64,000 nt of DNA from assembly GCA_022592445.1 (NCBI GenBank), contig JABYQR010000040.1:141600-205599 (forward strand), read 5' to 3'. The notes beneath the pieces were generated by a model. That model ran no database searches. It was given only the letters and a program-made list of their open reading frames with translations, and was not told the origin of the DNA. Of this stretch, positions 48,802 to 59,070 are shown piece after piece. A program made the translations under genes and the position numbers. The stretch comes from Cytidiella melzeri (Eukaryota; Basidiomycota; Agaricomycetes; Polyporales; Irpicaceae). The first letter of the stretch is position 1; each line of letters starts with the position of its first letter.

Positions 48802-49837
48802 TACAGTGCCCCGCGCCAAAAATCGACATGCGTCGGGAGCGCTCAAAAATTGTCAGATTAGCTTAGATTTTTCGGATTTGGAAGGAAACTGGCCAGGCTA
48901 AGCGTAAATCTGCATTCTTTTATTTTTGGGCGTCTATTCTCAATTTTGCGTCCCAAAAAGATTAATTGGGGTCTGCAGCGACCCGCTCCCTCACACAAGT
49001 GTCCATGCCTCTTGCGCGGAAAAGAATTCGACAATTCTGATTGAGTCGCGCACAATTGCTGTAATACTGTGGCTAATGTGGAGAGTCAGGTTTCCGGTGC
49101 CTCGCTGATGGCACTTTTCAAACCGGCAAGGACTTACTCCCGGAGCTGCTCAACTCGTTTACGACAAAGACTATCCGTGCCTTTTTTCGGAAGTCGTGGC
49201 GCTAGATGGATGCATACAGGTGCGTCGGTTGCACCAGCTCACTTTTCTCTCGTTGTTGAGGCATTGTTTCCTTTGTTTCCAGCAAAGGCCTGAACAACAG
49301 ACAGGTTGAGTTTGCAGTCAAGAAGTATACTTCACACAGACGTATTCCGAACGGTATAATGATGAATCTGAGTATGCTCGACAATCCCGCCTGAGGCGGG
49401 CACGGTGAGCGGTCCACGGGGTCGTGTGCAGTGTTCGGGGGCTGTATTACTCGATTTAGTAATTAGACGCCTTCCAAATCAGGCAAATCTCAATTTGCGC
49501 GCTGTGAAATTTTTTAAGGGCCTGATCGGCGCCGCATTATGTAGTCGACTTATAAATAATCCCCCGCCAATAAGGAAATAAGTCGCTGTGGAAATAAGTC
49601 GAATTAAGCGCTGGATTATTTTGTTTGGCGGGGGATTATTCCATAATGCGACTACATAATGCGCAGCCGATCAGGCCCTAACGTCGAACGGGGGGAAAGT
49701 AATGAGTGAGCTCGACAGCTATACACCATCGTTATGCATTGCAAATGTTTTTGGTAAGTCTGGAAAGCTCATGTTGTAGTAGATACAAAAGTTAAAATGG
49801 GGCGCCAAGAGGTCGGTTTTGAGCGCGGGGCACTGTA
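48802..49837. mobile_element. Non-autonomous Tc1/mariner-like (Pogo/Fot1-type) element with TA target duplication
   Basis: The element runs 48804-49835 (1,032 bp) and is flanked on both sides by TA (48802-48803 and 49836-49837). Its ends are inverted repeats: CAGTGCCCCGCGCC on the left, matched by GCGCGGGGCACTG at the right. The similarity continues imperfectly for about 25 bases. CAGT...ACTG termini with TA duplication are the signature of Pogo/Fot1 members of the Tc1/mariner superfamily. I see no long transposase frame inside, so it is either non-autonomous or decayed. A smaller transposon is nested within it. Confidence 0.75.
49518..49678. mobile_element. Harbinger-type MITE, nested
   Basis: This 161 bp foldback element has ends GGGCCTGATCGGC and GCCGATCAGGCCC, with similarity continuing for about 55 bases on each arm (GCATTATGTAGTCG is shared). 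The arms also share AATAATCCCCCGCC and its complement next to the loop. A TAA trinucleotide flanks both sides (49515-49517 and 49679-49681). A 3 bp TAA/TTA duplication with GGGCC ends is typical of PIF/Harbinger MITEs. The loop holds two copies of GAAATAAGTCG. It sits inside the Tc1/mariner-like element and so inserted later. Confidence 0.8.
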
Positions 49838-50459
49838 CTAGGCGTACGAGAAGACAGTACGAGGGTCAGCTCCGATACAGAATACCACTAACTTCGTCAA
49901 CCGCAGGTCAGTACTTACTATGTGTACGCGAGTTCTGATTTACACGGAAAGGACCTGGCACAGTCTGTACATCGCGCTGGAACTGCCTACACTTGAAGCC
50001 TCTACGCGAGCCCGTCACACACATGCTGAGGAAGCTGCTACAAACCACGGGAACTATCGGCGCTAGCTCTAGTCAACTAGTGTGTATCTTGGCACGCCGC
50101 GGACAGGCTTGCACCTACTTAATATGCTCCTGGTTGAGTTATTCGTCGTGTCCTGGGCAGGGAAACGGACCAGGAACATATGAAAACTTTTGCGAAGGCA
50201 GCCAGAAGCGAAGGTACGTATGGACTGAATATCACACGGCTCACGCTGATACAACGTTGACACGATCTTGGAGGCCACTCGACAATAGATACAATTCTTT
50301 AGAACGGCAGCAATGATACGCAATAACACGAGAGCCTCCGGCTCATGTCTATTGACATATCTTTCTGTTTCGAAATGCTGCTGTTTCAACCATCAGATGC
50401 TCGCTGGGATACTAGCATACCCACTATTCGAGCATCTACGGGGGATCACCACCTAGCGA
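49838..50459. other. Intergenic region between the transposon and the precursor gene
   Basis: Open frames on both strands (for example 49993-50316) have no recognisable family or signal. I see no repeat or RNA gene. The 3' end of the peptide precursor transcript should lie here. Confidence 0.35.
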
Positions 50460-50951
50460 TCACGTAGTTTTCCAGAAGTCGGCAACTGGCCCGCCACGCT
50501 TTTGCAACTCGTCACCTCGCTCGACGGGCCAGAAATCAGCCACCTCACCGCCGCGCTCTTGCAACCCGTCACCTCGCTTGATGGGCCAGAAGTCGGCGAC
50601 CTCACCACCGCGCTTAACGGGCCAGAAGTCGGCGACCTTAACTGGCGCAGCTTTGGTTCCTGGCACGAGGGAGAGTGCCGTCAAGAACACTAGCGCGGGC
50701 TGGACGTAGGGAAGTTAGCTCATCGTGCGTTATGTGTTTATATGGGTTAATACTAACAGCGCCAAGTCCGTACCTGCAGAGCAAAAAAAATCAGTCGGTG
50801 ATTCGGATATGTTTACGAGCGGAATAGAAACGCGGACTTACAGGCTCATGAATGAGGAGGCTGCGCCAAGAGACTCTGCGCTGACAGCAGAGACTGCAGT
50901 GAGGGCAGCGGTGAGGCCGCAAAGGACGCGAAGAGATGTAGATGGAGACAT
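50460..50951 (-). CDS. Kex2-processed repeat peptide precursor (putative dikaritin-type RiPP precursor)
   Basis: Three exons, 50951-50842, 50773-50758 and 50699-50460, total 366 nt and 121 residues. The second intron has a CTAAC branch-type motif and the first a long pyrimidine tract. The N-terminus is a clear signal peptide (SLRVLCGLTAALTAVSAVSA). The C-terminal 58 residues hold four imperfect repeats of the core VADFW, at about residues 64-70 (VADFWPV), 76-82 (VADFWPI), 95-101 (VADFWPV) and 114-118 (VADFW). KR follows repeats 1 and 2 and precedes the short spacer of repeat 4, and ER stands at weaker sites. This is the layout of Kex2-processed secreted peptides, including ustiloxin, phomopsin and victorin precursors. 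A UstYa homologue lies 1.5 kb upstream. The mature product is inferred. Confidence 0.75.
50463..50636 (-). repeat. Four-copy VADFW core repeat in the precursor
   Basis: Within the last exon, four repeat units encode the same five-residue core, with Pro following in the first three. Spacers GGE, GDGLQERGGE and GDELQKRGGP differ in length. Codons differ between copies (GTC GCC against GTG GCT for Val-Ala), so the copies have diverged silently while the peptide stayed constant. That pattern suggests selection on the peptide. Confidence 0.8.
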
Positions 50952-51083
50952 TTTAAGTGGTGAGGTCTCGTTAATTTGTTGGAAGAATGCTTGTGAAGTT
51001 GCTGATTGGCAAGAGAAGAGTTGCGAGTGTGCTTTGACTTGGATGGTGAAAGCGCAATGACATTCAGCACCAGTCGTCGCGGG

Positions 51084-51091
51084 TTTTTATA
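51084..51091 (-). promoter_or_regulatory. Probable TATA box of the precursor gene
   Basis: The minus strand reads TATAAAAA 133 bases upstream of the precursor start codon. No other TATA-like sequence lies closer. A strong TATA element would suit an inducible gene. Confidence 0.4.
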
Positions 51092-52482
51092 CAGATTCCT
51101 CGTCCGCTGAGACTGTTTTTGGTCAGCTATGCCACATTGACCTGACGCTGACTTTTTGGCCTAGGCTACTATAATGAAGAGCGATATGGGCAGCGCCCAC
51201 AAAGTACGGGATGGTGACACCTGTCGCCAGTTCATTCACTCTTGGCTCCTACCTCTGCAACCCTCTTCCTATCCTACTTAGGACACCCCTATAGATTTCG
51301 AGACATGATCGAAGATATCCATGTCGAAGTCACCTACTGGAACGATACCGCCTTACAACCGAAGAGAGTCTCTTTGTTCTCTCCTTGGGCCAATGTGGAG
51401 CCGCTCCTCCCACTCTTCATTCTTGCTTTATTCAGTGACTCTCCACTTGTCTCACTTTACGCCACGCATCAATTTCGCGACAATCCTGGTATGAATTGCC
51501 TTTTTGAACGTGTCTTACCTGAATGACTGCGCCCCTTAGGTTTGTGTCAAGCCCTGTGCCTGGCTGGCGATGCGAATGGGACAGTTCAATGTCAATTGTA
51601 TACGGCCGCCCTGGAATGATCGTATCCTTTACTGACAATGTCTTAGGATCAACAGCGATCTCTATCTCCCTTAGAGCGTCGCGGGTGAAATCTCCTCAAG
51701 ATGGATTATGCGGATGCTCAGAAACGTTCTACCCGGTATTGTTGATCAAGGAGCTACAGAGCCAGTTTCTGTATCTGATTCACAGTCATACATAGAAGCG
51801 AATGATACAATTTGAACATCGCTAGCGAAACAGCCAGACTAGACTTACAACCTATGTGAGTCGTTGCCTTCAAACACCGACAATGTGGTAGCAAGGGTTA
51901 GGCCGCGGGAGACGACATGAAGCGGCGTTCCAAACACCGAGACGGCCGTAAATCACGCATGAGTCAAGGGGCGAGTTTCGTACAGAGATATCGCGGCCCC
52001 AAAGAGCCGTGTTCTTCACCAGTCGACAGAGGTCGTATTGGACTAGAGCTTTGCTCTGGGTCTCAAAGCAGGCACGTCGTGTTGTAGGGTCGCCTCCTCC
52101 TATTGCGAGCGTTCAGCCGTTTCAAAGCCACGACGTGCCTGATTTTGTCGCCAATCCTCTGCATATCATGGCACGAGAGCCTGTGAGTATGCACAGAGAG
52201 TGTGTAATGATGAATTCGAACGCGTAGTTTCGGCCAGTGCGGGCTTCCCATTCATTAACAGAGACTGTAAGTCGTGATTTGAAAATACCAGGCTCGCAGC
52301 AGTCTTGATCCTATCGATCGCCGTTCGTCAGCACTAGGTTCTCTTGGGGCCTTGCTTAGCCGATTTTCATCTCATGTTTGACAGTCTGCGCCAACAGCTG
52401 CAGATGTTCTTGCTACTCGACAAATGCATTGAGCGCATACATGATAGTGGCGGTCCATGTTGTAGGTCTGAGTACATCTATT
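51092..52482. other. Region between precursor and UstYa genes, with a possible gene remnant
   Basis: About 1.4 kb holds no complete gene I can support. On the minus strand a frame near 51432-51690 reads like protein (TIIPGRPYTIDIELSHSHRQ). It follows an acceptor-like TTGAG and precedes GTCATTCAGG, but no start, partner exon or family is recognisable. It could be a decayed tailoring gene of the adjacent cluster. The rest contains short frames only. Confidence 0.35.
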
Positions 52483-53231
52483 CTACCCTAACGCTCGGGG
52501 GCGCAGTTCCCTGTTCTTCTCGACGAATCTCCGCACCTGCGTCCAATCCCGGCACCTATGCATAGTCCCGAGGCTTTGGGCCTCGTACCTAGTAACGCCG
52601 CCCATCGACTCGGATTTGATCTCCGCGGTGTGTATGAGCGTGGTGTCCGCCGAGCACAACACCATCTGTCGCATGTAGTTCAAGCAATGGTTGACATGGT
52701 GGTCAAACATGGTCCAATTCGCAGTGAAGGAGAGCGTACGATCCTTGGCCCCAACGTACGAGGTGCGAAGTGCGTCGAGGCAGTGCAGCTGATGGTACAT
52801 GCCAATGGCAAAGACGTTCTGGTTCCACTCCGAGGTGAAGCTCTCTTTCTCGGACTCCGTGGGGAGTGTACCGAGAGTCAAGAAACTAGTACCATCGCCA
52901 CCAGGGAAGAGGGACTTCCAGTCTTCATCGGCATACAGTCCGTAGACTTCGTGATCCAACCACTGAACTTCCATCGCAGTCTCTTTAACGTGAATGGGAA
53001 GTGTGTTCGGGTGGTCGTCGTTCCTGTAGACTACAATGGTGTCGCAGTGAGAGAGGTTGGTAATCCTAATGCTCGGGAAAACTTACTGTGAACTGTCAAG
53101 TCCGGTCGGAGGATGTGCTGCATGTCTTGCAGCATCCGCAACTTTAGCTTGAGTTCGTATACTTGAACACATGAGAAGATGAAGAGCATGATGGCCCCCC
53201 ACCGGAGGGCATGGACAGAGGTGAAGTCCAT
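52483..53231 (-). CDS. UstYa-like oxidase (DUF3328 family)
   Basis: Two exons, 53231-53087 and 53030-52483, total 693 nt and 230 residues. A short N-terminus leads into one membrane helix (ALRWGAIMLFIFSCVQVYEL). A lumenal domain follows with WLDHEVYGLYADEDW, then the two defining motifs: MYHQLHCLDALR and HHVNHCLNYMRQMVLCSADT. UstYa/UstYb-type proteins are copper-type or related oxidases that cyclise or hydroxylate side chains of Kex2-released core peptides in ustiloxin, asperipin, phomopsin and victorin pathways. The length (230) is typical. The gene is on the same strand as the repeat precursor and upstream of it, and is divergent from a second UstYa-like frame. Confidence 0.9.
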
Positions 53232-53498
53232 GATGCAGACAATGCGCGATAGCAGAGCTCTCACCTCGCAGTCAGACGACTCGACATATAATGTCAAGTC
53301 TGCTCCACGGTTTTCATTTATTTGCCCATATGAAGTTTGATACTTGCACTATCCCCGCCGCTTAATACGGATAAATCTTAGATCTGCTAATACTCACCAC
53401 CGTGGAGTCTCGCTATGAGAAAGGTTGGCCCTATATCAAGCTCGAGCCAACCCGGCTCTGCAAGCTACGCCACTTGTTCTATCTTCAAGCTCACCATC

Positions 53499-53974
53499 AT
53501 GGACACCTACCAGCCTCTCATTTTGAATCCTGAGGACATGTCGCATTACCTCGATGAGGAGGCGAAGGATTCCGTCTCTGGTGGTCTTCAGCCATCTCTC
53601 CCATGCCAGGAACAGGCCTCAACTCCACTCAGTATTGTATTCGCGTTATGCCTCGTCCTGAGTGTCGCCCTCGTCTGCGCCAATGTCTGGGCGGGCCTTG
53701 AGCTTTCAGCCTCTCTCTCAAGCGTCTTGCCCGCTCCCGATCTCATGCAACTTGGGAGAGGGGATCAATACGACGGGCTGAGTGATCAGTCTCGCCAGAG
53801 ACGTATGTGAGAATCTTCATGTCCCAATTCGCCTGTTACTAACGTACCATGTCATCTGCCAACCCGCTAGTGTACCACCATGGAAAAAGCGGGGCAACTG
53901 CGGCTTTGGATCATATTTTATTTTGAGAAGCGTCGTTGGTGGTCGAGCCTGGTATGGCAAAAGCGGCGGTTGAA
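53499..53974 (+). pseudogene. UstYa-like gene, N-terminal part only
   Basis: The ATG at 53499 opens a frame reading MDTYQPLILNPEDMSHYLD. A membrane helix (SIVFALCLVLSVALVCANVWAG) and a juxtamembrane stretch LMQLGRGDQYDGL follow, which parallel the N-terminal segment of UstYa proteins (a PxPYxGL-like motif after the helix). After a possible 5' splice site near 53808 and an acceptor at about 53871, only 33 residues continue to a stop near 53974. Neither HxxHC motif is found downstream. I read it as a truncated paralogue sharing a 267 bp promoter region with the intact UstYa gene. It could instead be an unrelated single-pass protein. Confidence 0.45.
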
Positions 53975-54333
53975 ACCTGAGACTGGGAGGCAGAGAGTGC
54001 TGTAGTTTCCTGTACGGTATAGTAGGGGTGGTATTGTGCAATGATAGTAGTCACCTTGCTGTACATCGGTAGTGAAAAGTGCCCGCTCACAGCTTTGGAA
54101 TTGCATCAAGCTGTTGGTGGCCATGGACGGTCTCGGAGCGTGCTTTGGACTTGAGAAGTTCGAGTTTTGTTCGTGCAAAACAAACGGCCCGCGGCGGTTT
54201 TGTCAAGCCTTCGTGGCGTTACATACCTTACTCATAAGGGTGCGGAGAATCAAAAAAGGAGCGCAACGCCGAATTTGAGGGCAGACGTGCATTGCGCAGC
54301 AACGACACTCGGACAAACATCCGAGTCATGATT
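53975..54333. other. Intergenic region at the edge of the repeat-rich zone
   Basis: No supported exon. Short frames on both strands lack family resemblance. Confidence 0.3.
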
Positions 54334-54407
54334 GACAACTATTCCTTGCCGATTTACTAGTCTTACACCAGACAATTATTCCTTGCCAGTTCACTAGTCT
54401 TACACCA
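54334..54407. repeat. Two-copy 37 bp tandem repeat
   Basis: Two adjacent 37-base units share ATTCCTTGCC and ACTAGTCTTACACCA and differ at a few positions. It marks the left edge of the repeat-rich region. Confidence 0.8.
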
Positions 54408-56250
54408 ACCCTGTGGCCCGAGGCTCAGGCTTGATCATCAAGAATTGTTACGAACAGTCTTCACACTTTACTATTTCTCTTTACTTCTTTGACTATCCCA
54501 GTATCTACTTGTTTTCTTTGTCTTTGCCTTGGAAATCCAACTCTTCTCTCCTCCCTCATTCCTTGATCATTATTGCCTCCATTCAACATGGACTATTACA
54601 TCATCAGCTTCCTTTTTGTTTTCATTCAAACCTCAGACCAAGCTCCGATTGGTTACTGTTGCCTTGGTTCCACCCTTGGCCTTTCCATACTTCTGTTACC
54701 GTTCCATTGGGTCCAACCCTGTTTATCCCCTGTTCCGGGCTCAACCCCGTCTATCTCCTGTTCTGGGTTCAACCTCTTTTCCATTGTTCACTGGCTCATG
54801 CTTTACCTTTCTGTTGTACCTAGTTCCTGCGCTGATATGTTAAAACTATATAATATAATATAATATGATATGTAGTTTCCCACGCCTTATTATAAGGACA
54901 CTTTAAGGTAGCAGAGTTCCCACAGTCTTGATATGGGAATTATGCAGCCGTATATGGAAACTCAAGTAGTAACCATCACATTAGCTGAGACGTACAGATA
55001 TGGATTGTAGTAGTACTATACATATATGTACACCTGTGTTCTAGTAGCATAGGAAATGACATGGAAAGCACGTATGACTCCAGAGGATGCCTAAAGCATA
55101 CATCTGAGGACAAGTACTAGCATGAGTCATTTACTCATTATGTACGCCTCTGGTACAAGTGCTGAACCTAGTCATACAATGAGTCATGCACTCATAGCAT
55201 GAGTCATGCATGAGTCATGCACTTAGTAATACAGTAGAATAGCTGAAGTAGACATGTATAGTAGCCGCTTACATAAGTAGATACAGACATGTATATAAGC
55301 AGAGCTGCTGAAGCAGCAAGAATAATAAGACTCATCTTCGAAGCTTAACAGCCTCTGCCCCTCGCACACATATTCCACTTTGTTATGATATGCCCGGAAA
55401 CTGCTGGACATGCAACAAGCTCAAACAAGGACCCCTTCTCACAAACAAGCAGAGCTCCTTGTCACTCGAGAGCCCTTGCAAGACGTCTTGAGGATTGTGC
55501 AAGAGCTGGTTCTACAGCTTGCATCTTGAGCTTGTTATACAGCTCGCGTCTCGAGCTTGTCTATGGCTCAGCCCTTGTGCATTGTTTGGGCACTCAAGCT
55601 TGTGCTCCCTCGAGTTATGGTTTGAGTTCTCGCACGAGTTCTTGTCCATGTTCTCTCACAAGTTTTGGGCAGCCTCAAGCACATTGGCACTTCCCCTTGC
55701 GCCCTTGGTTTCCTTGCAGCCCCCTTGCTCACTCGCTCCCTTGTATCCCGCGGCTCTTCTCATGGACAGGGGAATCTTGAGCAGCCTCTCTCTCTCTTTT
55801 CATCAATCCCCTCAATCTCGTGACTACAAGGGTTTGTTTCCATTGCACTGCCTCCTGCTCTCCTGTGTGGCCTCGAGTCACCAAGCCTTTTTTTGATTAA
55901 ATGCTTGTGGTTCAGCTGCACAGGAAGCAGTGTGCTCCTTGGTCTTGTGACAGGTTTCATGTTTGCCCCTTGTTTCATCTCTCACTGCCTTGTTCTCATG
56001 CAGGTCTTTGATTTGATATGAACTTTTTGCAATAGTATTTATACACAGCGTGTTTGTACCTTGAGTAGCTCAGAATACAACACCCCCCAGGTTTTCCCCT
56101 GCGAGTTTGCGAGCCTTGCATCTTACATCTCCAGCCTCCTTGCTCCTTGCATCTCGCGTCTCGAGCCTACTTGCGGTGTGCATATCTCATTTGCGTTGCG
56201 TTCTCGAGCCCTCTTGTGTTCCTCACTGCGTCTGTTATACTGCGTTATTT
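54408..56250. other. Repeat-derived, probably LTR-rich non-coding region
   Basis: The sequence is pyrimidine-rich with many short internal repeats, for example CATGAGTCATGCA near 55195-55220 and variants of CTTGTGC/CTCGAGC words at 55440-55760. A TATATAAG box near 55291 followed by polyadenylation-like signals suggests a decayed long terminal repeat. Long open frames here come from low-complexity composition, and I do not call them genes. Confidence 0.4.
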
Positions 56251-56310
56251 CACTGCATTGCGTTTCACTGCATTGCGTTTCACTGCATTGCGTTTCACTG
56301 CATTGCGTTC
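56251..56310. repeat. Four-copy 15 bp tandem repeat
   Basis: The unit CACTGCATTGCGTTT repeats four times head to tail, the last copy ending in C. Partial copies flank it on the left. It lies in decayed transposon sequence. Confidence 0.85.
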
Positions 56311-56639
56311 CTCTTCTACTGCGTTCTCCTTTCAAGCCATTGCTTACCTTCTCTTGGCAACTGCATTTATACTGCGTTGCTTTCACTGCCTCATGTTTTA
56401 AAGCTACATTTCTCTTTCACTTGGCAACTGCGATTTCCTGTGTTCACTCCTTTCCTCTCATCCCTCGCAACCTTTTGCTATTGTTCCACTCAACCTTTGA
56501 GCTTCTCCTACCATTACCCTCTTAAGTTCTTTACCTCACACTTTGTAACACCCTTGGTATGTATATCTGTCATTTCTTGCACTTCCCTACATACTCAATC
56601 TACTCCTCTTGCCCTGTCTTGTTGTGCACTGTTAGACCC

Positions 56640-57570
56640 AGTGGTGCATCAGCAGCTGTTTGCATTGTTGGTAGGGGACTATCTCTCATTGCCAATAGAA
56701 ACGGGTGGGTACAAAACAGCAGGTGGCTACGTTGACGTGTTTGTGCAACACATGTGGGGAGACATGTTGAAGACAGCAGAGACAGGCTACTCAACCGTGA
56801 AAACATTGCATTGGATCTGGACTGATTTCACTCCTCACGAGATGTTTATGGCAGATTGTGGGTCACACTTCAACTGCACAGAGGTCAAGGACTTCTGTGC
56901 TAGCTTCAAGGTCAAACCTGTCGCAGATTTTCAATGTTTCTACAAGACTTGCCTTAACAGGCAACAGTATTATTGGGATTATTTAGGTGCTTATCCAGCG
57001 CTTATCTGGCGTCTATTTATGTGCTTATCCAGCGATTATCTGGTGCTTATTCCAGTGCTTATTTCAGCGCCTATCAATTGATGCGCTGATGCGCTCTCTG
57101 TCTCTGATGCGCTGATGCGCTCCTTTCCTTATCTGTGTATCACATGATATAACTCTCTGGAACCTTGTGGAACATGCTGGAACTATGATCTCATAGTGTA
57201 GAGCATTCTAGTAGATGATGTCATAGTTCTTGGAACTGACACGGAGACAGGGCTTAAGCTGTCAGCCAAGTAATATGGCCCATTCAAGATTGCTGAAAAG
57301 CTTTTGCCAGTCACATTCAACCTGGAATGGCTCAATCGTTCACCAAGGATACATCCTGTATTCCATGAAAGCAAGTTGGTACCATACAACAAACCTGAAT
57401 TTGAAGGCCAAAAGCTGGAGATGCCTCTGCAAGACATCATCAACGGAGAAGAAGAATACAAAGTTGAGAAAATTCTCAAGTCAATACGTACAAGTTGTGC
57501 CAAAAAGCTTCAGTATTACATACGCTGGAAAGACTACAGACCAAACAATGACACGTGGGAACCTGTATAA
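56640..57570 (+). mobile_element. Decayed Gypsy retroelement with integrase and chromodomain remnants
   Basis: Fragments on the plus strand match the 3' part of a Ty3/Gypsy pol. Near 56810-56940 an integrase-core remnant reads MFMADCGSHFNCTEVKDFC. At 57304-57570 the integrase C-terminus and chromodomain read FNLEWLNRSPRIHPVFHESK, then EEYKVEKILKSI and YYIRWKDYRPNNDTWEPV. The parts are separated by stops, frame changes and short repeats (GATGCGCTGATGCGCTC near 57080-57120), so the copy is dead. It belongs to a different lineage from the minus-strand element to its right. Confidence 0.75.
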
Positions 57571-59000
57571 AACATCATGCACGCTCAAGCAGCAATCAAG
57601 AAATTCTATGACAATCATCCCCGAGCTATCCGCTCAGCTACAATCTACTGTGTATAAGTTACGAACAACACACCGAGGATCATCCACGATACAATGACAC
57701 AACCAAGGAGGGTACAGACTACACTACCATCAGCCAAGTGCTGCTTGGCTTAAAGCGAGGAATGATGAGACACTGAGTCACGCTCCAAAACTAAGTACAA
57801 CCTTAAAGACAACACAACCAACCACGAAGTGGCAATAGAAGTGTAAAGGTGTGGGAGCGCGGAAGTGTGAAAGTGTGCGAGGTGGTCTTAGAGTCCTAGT
57901 TTTACCTGTGCTGTAAAGAGCAACAAGGTTTGTGATATTGGTTTTTATGTGAAGGGAGCTAGACGGGCAAACTACCACGCATATCGCAGGTAAAAGGGGC
58001 TAGTCGGCGCGGTGAAAGCGAAAGAGTTTTAGCGCGGCTCAAAGAGAACGCGCGGGAGACATCGTGACTTGTAGTAAAACGGCGCGCGGAGAGACGCGGA
58101 TGGTAAAAGCAGGCGCAGTATGAATCTCGAACACAAAACACGGTTGCTGGTGAAGATGAAAGTAGTTGCTGTAAAACGCGGGCGCAGTGAAAGTGAACAC
58201 AGTAAACTCAACGCAGTGAAGGTGAAACGCAGACGCAATAATGCAGTAAAATAACGCAGTTAAGAAGCAAACGCAGTATAACGAAACCAAAAGGAACCGT
58301 AAGGGAAAGACAAGCTAATGGGGCGCGAGTCGCAGCGTAAGGCTATATAAGGCCGCAGTCAATATGACTCGATAGACTGCGCGCGGGGGCGGTAGTGTAG
58401 AACAACACCTCCCGAGCGGCGATGCGTATTGCAAGCAAATGCGTGGCCAACAACAACGTTGGTAGAGCTTGTAAGATTGAACTGTACTAGTTCGCACTCG
58501 TGGTCCTCGCCTTCAAAGTCTGGTGACAGCCAACAATCTGGATGCGGCGCGCGCAGGCGATCACAGTCGAGCGGAACGAAAGGTCCTGAGCGCAGGGGAA
58601 TTGGGTGGTCGCTCTGAGTGTTGCAATAGGAGCAGTTATCAAGTGAGTCTGCGACAGAGGCAACGGACGGCGCTGGCGAGGGTGATTTAGGGGCAGATCT
58701 CTCAGGGGAGACCGTAGGCGCTACTGGGGGTTCTAGCGGCGGTGTGGGCGCGGGAATGATGGGGTAGCAACGAAGAACCTCGCGCGGGCGCGGGCGGTAT
58801 GGGCAGCAACCATCTGGTAGATGGGGAACTGTGGGACAATAACGGCAAACACGAGTGTCGCGGAGCGACTGCTGTTATGCTGATAACCCTACAAAGGGAG
58901 TGAAGTAGAGAGGGAGGGGTGGATCTCCAACGACGACAACGAGGTCAAAGTCGATGATGAGCAAGCAAGCAGGCACTGGGGCCGGATACTGGCAGTGCAA
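57571..59000. other. Repeat-derived non-coding region
   Basis: The sequence is GC-rich with many GCGC words and a TATATAAGG box near 58345, resembling a decayed long terminal repeat or promoter. No coding frame is supported. Confidence 0.35.
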
Positions 59001-59070
59001 ATGACGAAGTTAATATTATGTTTATACTAGGTTACATTGAGTAACTCACCTGGCAGTGCAAATGACGAAG
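58986..59070. repeat. Spaced direct repeat near the Gypsy LTR
   Basis: The 20-base string CTGGCAGTGCAAATGACGAA occurs twice, about 60 bases apart, with AT-rich sequence between. It lies near where the left edge of the adjacent 3' LTR is expected. Confidence 0.6.

Noticed and set aside
50460..50951. Interpretation of the repeat precursor as an alpha-factor-like mating pheromone
   Set aside because: Basidiomycete pheromones are short CaaX-type precursors, and the UstYa neighbour points to a modified peptide instead. Not fully excluded without expression data.
50725..51070. Long frames on both strands overlapping exon 1 of the peptide precursor
   Set aside because: The plus-strand frame is the antisense of the signal peptide, and the other minus-strand frame lacks a secretion signal and does not splice to the repeats.
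54408..56530. Several plus-strand open frames of 90-155 codons
   Set aside because: They come from pyrimidine-rich low-complexity and tandem-repeat sequence, overlap in different frames, and show no domain.
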